In this document: positions 58,644 to 64,000 of the stretch, in pieces | Layout: every line of letters begins with the position of its first letter | Numbering within the stretch: the first letter of the stretch is position 1 | Origin: Verrucomicrobiaceae bacterium | GTDB lineage: Bacteria > Verrucomicrobiota > Verrucomicrobiia > Verrucomicrobiales > Verrucomicrobiaceae | Length of the DNA stretch: 64,000 bases | Direction: 5' to 3' | NCBI GenBank assembly: GCA_016795465.1 | Contig: JAEUHK010000126.1 | Span: 62,001 to 126,000 of the forward strand | Notes under the pieces: generated by a model | Databases searched by the model: none | Told to the model about the DNA's origin: nothing | The model's input: the letters and a program-made list of their open reading frames with translations, nothing else | Position numbers and translations under genes: made by a program

Positions 58644-59312
58644 ATGCCTCCTTCCGCGCCTTCGTCTGAAACTGTCGTGATGCTTCATGGCCTCGCCCGC
58701 ACGCCGCGAAGCATGCTGGCGGCCGGTTTGTGGTTCAAAAAGGCGGGTTACCGCGTGGCGTATGTTTCCTATCCTTCGCGGAAGATCGGCGTGGAGGCCG
58801 CGGTGAGGGATTTTGTGGCTCCGGAGCTCGAGAAGATCGCTGCGAGCCCTGGCGTCGAAAAGCTGCACTTCGTCACGCACTCGCTCGGAGGCATCGTTTT
58901 TCGTGCCTGGGCTGCTCTCCATGCCGAAAAGGTGCCCGTCGGTCGTGCGGTGCTGCTCGCACCACCGAACAACGGCAGCGAGATCGCTGACAAGCTGGGC
59001 GACTGGATCGTGGCGAAGAAGATCATGGGGCCTGTGTTGCAGGAACTCCGCACGGATGAAGATGCGACGCCGAAGCGTCTCGGCCCCGTGAAGGTCGAAA
59101 CGGGTGTCATCATGGGCGATGAAGCCAATCTGCCCTTCTTCCGCCAATGGCTCGATGGAGCCTCCGATGGCGTAGTGACCGTCGAAGGCGGTCGCATCGG
59201 TGGCTTGAAGGACTTTCTCGTCCTGCCTGCTGGTCACACGTGGATCATGTGGCGGCCGAAAGTGCTCGATGCCGCGGTTCACTTCGTCCGCGAAGGGTGC
59301 TTTCCGAGGTAA
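58644..59312 (+). CDS. Lipase-like alpha/beta-hydrolase
   Basis: 222 residues from the ATG at 58644. VVMLHGLARTPRSM is the oxyanion region, VTHSLGGIVFR carries the nucleophile Ser, and PAGHTWIMW holds the probable catalytic His; the acid is probably in SDGVVTVE. The plan matches the DUF676/PGAP1-like small lipases. It has no signal peptide. It is divergent from the amidase gene across 69 bases, and convergent with ptsH across a hairpin. Confidence 0.82.
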   Translation: MPPSAPSSETVVMLHGLARTPRSMLAAGLWFKKAGYRVAYVSYPSRKIGVEAAVRDFVAPELEKIAASPGVEKLHFVTHSLGGIVFRAWAALHAEKVPVGRAVLLAPPNNGSEIADKLGDWIVAKKIMGPVLQELRTDEDATPKRLGPVKVETGVIMGDEANLPFFRQWLDGASDGVVTVEGGRIGGLKDFLVLPAGHTWIMWRPKVLDAAVHFVREGCFPR

Positions 59313-59320
59313 ACGGCAGA

Positions 59321-59338
59321 CGGGGCAGGAATGCCCCG
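59321..59338. terminator. Hairpin between convergent lipase and ptsH genes
   Basis: CGGGGCA-GGAA-TGCCCCG, a 7-bp GC-rich stem with a GNRA-like loop, between the two stops. The T-run is weak (ATTACT). Confidence 0.5.
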
Positions 59339-59339
59339 A

Positions 59340-59612
59340 TTACTCGACGTCTCCAAAGCCGCTGCTGACGAGCTCTTCGAGATCGGCCATGGCGGCCTCG
59401 GCATCGACGCCGTCGGTGATGACCTTGATGGTCTCGCCCTTGCCTGCGGCCAGCATCATGAGGCCCATGATGCTTTTGCCGTTCACAGGCTCGTCGTCCT
59501 TCTCCACCCAGATGTCACACTGGTATTTGCTGGCCCGTTTCACGAACTGCGCGGCGGGACGGGCATGCATGCCCATCTTGTTGCGGATCGTGAGTTCTTT
59601 TTCGAGGCTCAT
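59340..59612 (-). CDS. ptsH: HPr phosphocarrier protein
   Basis: 90 residues. The active-site His is in GMHARPAAQF and the regulatory Ser in GKSIMGLMML, both intact. HPr carries phosphate in the sugar PTS and, when phosphorylated on Ser by HprK, signals carbon status. The kinase gene hprK is 35 bases upstream. No enzyme I or enzyme II gene is in the window. Confidence 0.95.
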   Translation of the reverse strand: MSLEKELTIRNKMGMHARPAAQFVKRASKYQCDIWVEKDDEPVNGKSIMGLMMLAAGKGETIKVITDGVDAEAAMADLEELVSSGFGDVE

Positions 59613-59647
59613 GCAGGAGGTGAAGGTTCGAGGTGGGCGGGAGGGCG

Positions 59648-60616
59648 CTAACCTAATTGGTTGTTTGTGATCTTTTGCAACAGCCTTTGGTCAAACTCCA
59701 CGGCGCTGTTGTAGCCGAAGGCGCGGAGCTTGTAGTTCATGGCGGCCAGCTCGATGAGCCCGGCGACATCGCGTCCGGGGGCCAGCGGCAGGGTGACATG
59801 GGCGATTTCGAGGCCCATGACCTCCCTCACGGCTGTGGAGGTGCCGACACGCTCCAAGTCCTCGGTTTTCTGCCCGTGGACGAGGGTGACGATGAGGTCG
59901 AGGCGCTTGCTGAGGCGCAGGGCGCCCACGCCGAAGAGGGCGGTGACATTCAACACGCCCAGGCCGCGGATCTCGATCATGCCGCGGAGGTTTTCCGGCG
60001 CGGTGGCGATGATCTCACGGTCCTCGACGACACGCAGTTTCACCACGTCATCGGCCACGAGGCTGGCTCCCCGCTGGAGCAGGCCGATCACGCTCTCGCT
60101 TTTGCCACTGCCGCTTTCGCCTTCGACGAGCACGCCGATGCCCTGCACGTCCACCATGCAGCCGTGCAGGCTCTGGCTGGGGGCAAAGGCCCATTCGAGG
60201 CGGATGGTGGCCGCGTTGAGGAATTTCATCGTGGCCATGCTGGTCTGGAAGACGGAGATGCCTGCCTTGTTGGCGATCTCGACGAGCTCGTCCTCGATGC
60301 GGTGGCCGCGGGCGACGACGATGCAGGGGATCTCCTGCGTGCAGAGCTTGCTGAAACGCGAGGCACGGAGGGCGGGCTCGAGGCCTTCGAGGTAGGAGTG
60401 CTCGGAATTGCCAAAGACCTGCACGCGCTTGTAGGCGAAATAGGTATCAAAACCGGCCAGCAGCAGGCCGGGGCGGTTCACGGAGGGCTCGCTGATCTTG
60501 CGGGCAAAACCCACGTCCTGTCCGATGAGGCGCAGGCGCAGTTCCTCGCGGTTGTTTTGGAAAAAATCGCCCACGGTGATCGAGGAGGGCTTTTTGACTC
60601 GCTGCGTGGGATTCAT
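59648..60616 (-). CDS. hprK: HPr kinase/phosphorylase
   Basis: 322 residues with the full plan: N-terminal domain to about 130, Walker A EGESGSGKSES near 160, and the HprK signature EIRGLGVLNVTALFGVGA. It phosphorylates and dephosphorylates HPr on the regulatory Ser according to energy and phosphate state. It sits between a SnoaL-like gene (24 bases upstream) and ptsH, the usual hprK-ptsH arrangement. Confidence 0.95.
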   Translation of the reverse strand: MNPTQRVKKPSSITVGDFFQNNREELRLRLIGQDVGFARKISEPSVNRPGLLLAGFDTYFAYKRVQVFGNSEHSYLEGLEPALRASRFSKLCTQEIPCIVVARGHRIEDELVEIANKAGISVFQTSMATMKFLNAATIRLEWAFAPSQSLHGCMVDVQGIGVLVEGESGSGKSESVIGLLQRGASLVADDVVKLRVVEDREIIATAPENLRGMIEIRGLGVLNVTALFGVGALRLSKRLDLIVTLVHGQKTEDLERVGTSTAVREVMGLEIAHVTLPLAPGRDVAGLIELAAMNYKLRAFGYNSAVEFDQRLLQKITNNQLG

Positions 60617-60640
60617 GGCGGGAAGAGGATGAAGGCAATT

Positions 60641-61060
60641 TCATGCCGCGCCGACCTGGCGCAGCCATTCCTGGAGGTTGTAGTAGTTCGTGATGCGCTT
60701 CACCAGCCCGTTTTCGATCTCAAAGAAGGCACCCACACGCAGCCGGTAACGCTGCCCGGTGGCCGGCGGCAGGCCCTCATCGGTCGAGAGATACTCGCCT
60801 TCGATGTAAAACTCCGCCGCGCCGCGTTTTCCATCCTCGCTGGCCATGGTGACCAGCTCCACGACCTGCTCCTTGTAGCAGCGATCCATGCGCTGGAGAA
60901 AGGCTCGAAAGGTTTCTTTGCCGAATTCGCAACCGCCTTGGTTGATGTCATGCGCCACATCGTCGGTGAGCAGGGCAAGAAAGTCTTCGCGGTCGCCACG
61001 GTTGAAGGTCTCGTAGTATTTTTGAATCAGAAGAGCAGATGATTGGCGAGGGCTGAGCAT
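60641..61060 (-). CDS. SnoaL/NTF2-like protein
   Basis: 139 residues from the ATG at 61060. The NTF2 cone fold is suggested by YYETFNRGDREDFLALLTDDVAHDINQ, then FYIEGEYLSTDEGLPPATG and FFEIENGLVKRITNYYNL. Members range from isomerases to ligand-binding proteins; no catalytic residues can be fixed. It lies 24 bases before hprK on the same strand and could be cotranscribed. A longer frame upstream is antisense to the next gene and was rejected. Confidence 0.8.
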   Translation of the reverse strand: MLSPRQSSALLIQKYYETFNRGDREDFLALLTDDVAHDINQGGCEFGKETFRAFLQRMDRCYKEQVVELVTMASEDGKRGAAEFYIEGEYLSTDEGLPPATGQRYRLRVGAFFEIENGLVKRITNYYNLQEWLRQVGAA

Positions 61061-61177
61061 GCCTCGCGAGGATGCGGAGGCCTCGCAAGGCGTCAAATGC
61101 GGGATGGAGGCGTAGTTGCCTCGCTCGGAAGACGGTTGCGTTCGTTTGGCTGTCAGACCAAACTCACGGAGTTGCCC

Positions 61178-62209
61178 ATGCCTGATTCTTCGACCACCCG
61201 CCAGCATGTCACGGAGCCTGCCGGCGGGCATGCCAGGAGGTTTTTGCTGCCTGCCGGGGCTTTCCTGCTGCTGGTGACCGGGCTGCTGCTTCCCCGGCCG
61301 GAGCGGCTGCCGCGCCTGCGTGTCTCGCCGGGCCTGTGGCCGGGCTCCGAGGCGATCGTGCTGGCGCATGCACAGGGACGACTGCCTGCGGACCAGTTTC
61401 AGTTGATCGAGCTGCCGTGGTCTTCCGCGGCGATGCGTGCGCTGGGGAATGGGGCGGCGGATGTGGCGGTGGTGACGCTTGATGGCGTGCTGCGCATGCG
61501 GGAGGCCGGTCAGGATCTGCGTGTGCTGATGGTGCTGGATGAGTCGAAGGGGGCCGATGCGGTGCTGGCAAGGCATGCGGTGACGGAGATGGCCGCTCTG
61601 CGAGGAAAACGGGTGGGCGTGGATGTGCGTGGCGTGGGCATTTACCTGCTCATCAATGCGCTGGAGAGCGCAGGCATGAAGATGGATGATTTGAAACTGG
61701 TGCCGATGATCCAGCCGGAGATGGAGCAGGCGCTGACGGACGGTGCGGTGGATGCGGTCGTGGCATCCGAGCCGTGGGCCAGCCGTCTGAGAAAGGCCGG
61801 CACGCATGCAGTCTATGACTCGCGGCAGCTCCATGTGCCGGTGATGCGCATGGTGGTGGCGTCAGGAGATGCCTGCAGGCGGTTTCGTCCGCAGTTGGAG
61901 GCCTTGCTGAAAGCGCAGACCGAGCTCGTCGAGGCCGTGTGGAGCGGTGGTGAGGTGGCGGAGGTGGCGGAGGTGGAGATGGTGCTGCGGCGCGAAAGAC
62001 TCACGCTCGACGTTTTTCGCGAGGCCTCACGCTTGTGGATGCCACTGGACTTCGCCCGCAACGAGGTGCTGCTGGGCGGAAGCGAGCCGCAACTGGGTGT
62101 GATGGCCTCCACTGTGGCGGAGCAGATGCAGCGGGCCGGGTTTCTGAAAGCACTACCCTCCGGTGACACCTGGATGGACGAGACGTTTTTACAGGAGGTG
62201 AGGCCGTGA
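61178..62209 (+). CDS. Membrane-anchored solute-binding protein (NMT1/SsuA-like)
   Basis: 343 residues from the ATG at 61178. One N-terminal anchor helix (FLLPAGAFLLLVTGLLL) precedes a type II periplasmic binding domain (LRVSPGLWPGSEAIVLAHAQG, AVVTLDGVLRMREAGQDLRVLMVLDESKGADAVLA, LRGKRVGVDVRGVG, DAVVASEPWA) as in sulfonate or nitrate/thiamine-precursor binders. No ABC permease or ATPase accompanies it. The sensor kinase begins in its stop codon (GTGA), so it is probably a receptor subunit for signalling. A short DNA repeat encodes EVAEVAEVE near residues 264-272. Confidence 0.8.
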   Translation: MPDSSTTRQHVTEPAGGHARRFLLPAGAFLLLVTGLLLPRPERLPRLRVSPGLWPGSEAIVLAHAQGRLPADQFQLIELPWSSAAMRALGNGAADVAVVTLDGVLRMREAGQDLRVLMVLDESKGADAVLARHAVTEMAALRGKRVGVDVRGVGIYLLINALESAGMKMDDLKLVPMIQPEMEQALTDGAVDAVVASEPWASRLRKAGTHAVYDSRQLHVPVMRMVVASGDACRRFRPQLEALLKAQTELVEAVWSGGEVAEVAEVEMVLRRERLTLDVFREASRLWMPLDFARNEVLLGGSEPQLGVMASTVAEQMQRAGFLKALPSGDTWMDETFLQEVRP

Positions 62210-63561
62210 AGGCGCGTTGGACCATCCAGTGGAAGATCCCCGGCGCGGTGCTGCTCTTTGGCTGTGTGATCATCCTCGTGAATCACTGGCGGAACGAACG
62301 ATCCCTCGTGGAACGCCATCTGCAACGCGTGGAGCAGGAGGCGGCGGACACTGGAAGCCGGCTCTCAGGCGTGCTGCAGCATCTCTCGCGCCGCCAGCAG
62401 CAGCGTGCCGCGGAGCTCGAGATGTCTTATGCATCCCTCTCCCCCGATGTGGATCTGGGAGTGGTCTGCGGCAGGGATGGCACGATCCTGTATGCCACGC
62501 AGTTGCAGTGGTGTGGCGTGCATGTGAAGGAGTCTCCGCTGGCCGATGAGTGGAGCCGTGTGCGCGGCGCGATGGAAAAGATGGCCGCCGCGCAGATGTG
62601 GGATGCCAGCCATGCACGGCTCGTGACGATCTCCCCGTTTTACGAGGGCTACGACACGGCAGAAAGGGCGGCGGTGCTGTTGCGCCATGACCCGACCCTG
62701 ACGCTCTCCCGCCTGCGTGGTGAGGCGCGGCATGAGTCCGTCCAGCACGCGTGGGTGCTGCTGGCGCTCACACTGCTGCTGTGGTTCACGCTGGACGAGC
62801 TGGTGGGCCGGCGTGTGCGCGATCTGCTGGGCCAGGTGCGCATGGTGGGCACTGAAGGGCACGAACCGCCGCCGCTGGCAGGCTCCGATGAGCTCTCGGT
62901 CATCTCGCGCGAGTTTCACGATGCGGTCAGCCGGCTGCGCAGCGCGGAAAGGCTGGTGCTGGACGCCGCCGAGCAGGAGCGGCGGCGCATTGGCAGTGAT
63001 TTGCATGATGATCTGTGCCAGCGGCTCTCGGCCACCAAGATGAAGACCGAGGTGATGCTTAACCAGGTGCCACCCGAGTCCAGGGCGCTCGCGGAACAAG
63101 TGGCCGCCGAGCTGCAGGACGCGGTGGGGCTGGCGCGTGGCATGGCTCACGGATTGTCTCCCGTGGGACTCGAGGCTCACGGCCTGGCACATGCGCTGGA
63201 ACTGCTGGCAGGATTTGTGCGCGGCGCGTTCCAGGTCTCCTGCGCGGTCGAACTGGAGGAGGCGGTGGAGCCCGCGCTCAATGTGCCCGAAAAAGAGCTG
63301 GTTTTCCGGGTGGCCCAGGAGCTGGCTGCGAATGCCTGCAAGCACTCGAAGCCGGGGCGCATGAGCATCAGCCTGTGCGTGGAGCACGGCGACCTGGTGC
63401 TGACGGTGATCCATGACGGCATCCCGTATGAAGAACGTGAGAGCGGCGGAATGGGCCTGGCACTGATGAAGCAGCGCCTGCATGCTTTGAATGCCGTGAT
63501 CGAGCGGTCCGTGGAGGCCGGTTTTGCCATCACAGTGGTGCGTGCGCCTTTAAAGAAGTGA
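62206..63561 (+). CDS. NarX-type sensor histidine kinase
   Basis: 451 residues from a GTG start, with ribosome-binding AGGAGG 8 bases upstream. Helix 1 (PGAVLLFGCVIILVNHW), a periplasmic domain of about 150 residues, helix 2 (WVLLALTLLLWFTL), a HAMP-like linker, HisKA_3 with the phospho-acceptor His in RRRIGSDLHDDLCQ, and an HATPase ending in GGMGLALMKQRL. It should sense through the solute-binding protein encoded just before it and signal to the LuxR-type regulator after it. The ligand is unknown. Confidence 0.9.
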   Translation: MKARWTIQWKIPGAVLLFGCVIILVNHWRNERSLVERHLQRVEQEAADTGSRLSGVLQHLSRRQQQRAAELEMSYASLSPDVDLGVVCGRDGTILYATQLQWCGVHVKESPLADEWSRVRGAMEKMAAAQMWDASHARLVTISPFYEGYDTAERAAVLLRHDPTLTLSRLRGEARHESVQHAWVLLALTLLLWFTLDELVGRRVRDLLGQVRMVGTEGHEPPPLAGSDELSVISREFHDAVSRLRSAERLVLDAAEQERRRIGSDLHDDLCQRLSATKMKTEVMLNQVPPESRALAEQVAAELQDAVGLARGMAHGLSPVGLEAHGLAHALELLAGFVRGAFQVSCAVELEEAVEPALNVPEKELVFRVAQELAANACKHSKPGRMSISLCVEHGDLVLTVIHDGIPYEERESGGMGLALMKQRLHALNAVIERSVEAGFAITVVRAPLKK

Positions 63562-63597
63562 CATGGGGCGCACATCCGTGGTTGACGGCGTTTTGAT

Positions 63598-64000
63598 ATG
63601 CCTCTTGATAAACTCATGAAGACCGAGGACGGACGTTCCAAAATCAGAGTGGCTGTCGTGGACGACCACACCATGATGCGTGAAGGCGTGCGGTTGTTTC
63701 TGGAGAATCATCCGGAAATGGAGTGCGCGTGGACGGCGGAAAAGGCAGCCGAGGCGGTGCGAAAAGTCGATGAGGACACGCCTGATATCCTGCTGGTGGA
63801 CATCTCGCTGCCGGATCGCAGCGGTCTGGAGTTGATCAAGGACCTGCGCCTGCTCTGCCCCAAGCTGCAAATGCTGGCCATCTCGATGCACGACGAGCGT
63901 CTCTATGCTCAAAGGGTGTTGAAGGCGGGCGCACGCGGTTACCTGATGAAGAACGCGCCGCAAAAAGCGCTGGAAAACGCCCTGCGCCGAGTGGCGGCCG
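63598..64000 (+). CDS. NarL/FixJ-type response regulator, 3' end outside window
   Basis: 134 residues visible from the ATG at 63598 (another ATG at 63616); the frame is open to the right edge. The receiver domain has VVDDHTMMREG, the phospho-acceptor Asp in ILLVDISLPDRSG and Lys in YLMKNAP. The DNA-binding domain, expected to be of LuxR type, is beyond the edge. It lies 36 bases after the NarX-type kinase and is its partner. Confidence 0.9.
   Translation, partial: MPLDKLMKTEDGRSKIRVAVVDDHTMMREGVRLFLENHPEMECAWTAEKAAEAVRKVDEDTPDILLVDISLPDRSGLELIKDLRLLCPKLQMLAISMHDERLYAQRVLKAGARGYLMKNAPQKALENALRRVAA

Noticed and set aside
58575..59282. N-terminal extension of the amidase frame upstream of 58574
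   Set aside because: It is antisense to the lipase gene, and the lipoprotein signal beginning at 58574 fixes the start.
61145..61163. GTTTGG-CCAAAC hairpin and GTCAGACCAAAC match to the array near 1193
   Set aside because: A 12-base match and a 6-base stem can occur by chance; the 9-base heptamer periodicity is absent here.
61061..61834. N-terminal extension of the SnoaL-like frame
   Set aside because: Antisense to the solute-binding protein gene; the domain begins at the 61060 start.

Overview
The window is a dense, GC-rich bacterial chromosome segment with no gene-free stretch over 300 bases. Several gene families point to the phylum Verrucomicrobiota, probably Verrucomicrobiales. These are the PSD1-type c-haem proteins (PSCyt/DUF1549/DUF1553) beside a DUF1501 protein, a protein with two PPC domains, a GxxExxY protein, and an HPr/HprK pair with no other PTS gene in view. 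This is an inference from gene content; no rRNA is present. No insertion sequence, integrase, phage gene or CRISPR array was seen.

Layout. 1-6.6 kb: the end of an unrecognised membrane protein, then a minus-strand secretion/pilus operon (GspL, GspM, GspC/PilP-like and secretin). 6.8-11.4 kb: a secreted esterase, then blaI and a 1109-residue M56 peptidase fused to a penicillin-binding domain that has lost all three catalytic motifs. Further along, the same protein carries a segment matching the C-terminus of the nearby GspL. 11.5-14.5 kb: a PSD1 protein and a divergent AraC regulator. 14.5-26.6 kb: a potassium-uptake region, all on the minus strand: kup, a small unknown gene, two 27-residue membrane peptides (the second is KdpF), kdpABC, full-length kdpD, kdpE, then a shortened KdpD-like kinase with a second kdpE. 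26.6-30.5 kb: an ABC exporter. 30.6-36.8 kb: PaaK-like ligase, TPR protein, GT-C glycosyltransferase, ACT protein, chagasin-like inhibitor, tRNA-Gln, GxxExxY, tRNA-Phe, DoxX. 36.8-44.7 kb: export/SLBB lipoprotein, NlpC/P60-like lipoprotein, PPC protein, thioesterase, PSD1 and DUF1501. 44.7-57.8 kb: MoxR, CrcB, PH-like membrane protein, AI-2E transporter, ABC-F plus SNF2 helicase, cyclophilin, metallo-beta-lactamase-fold protein, ThiF-like protein, hydrolase and LOG protein. 57.9-64 kb: amidase, lipase, HPr, HprK, SnoaL-like protein, then a solute-binding protein, a NarX-type kinase and a response regulator cut by the right edge.

How parts work together. The potassium region appears to be one regulon. 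The same 18-base site (TT[A/C]ACAC[C/G]TT[C/T]TT[A/G]ACGC on the minus strand) occurs three times: before kup, before kdp and before the short kinase/kdpE pair. Each copy lies 53-57 bases upstream of the start codon and ends in a -35-like hexamer, followed 16 bases later by a TnACT(G/C) hexamer. The BlaI-M56 locus looks like a cell-wall sensing switch whose sensor cannot be acylated like a normal penicillin-binding protein. The last three genes look like a solute-binding protein driving a two-component system.

The points most worth following are the pseudo-transpeptidase sensor with its GspL-like domain, the three-site potassium regulon, the palindromic repeat that encodes the end of KdpD, the GTCNGAC array between convergent genes, and the paired palindromes before the second PSD1 gene.
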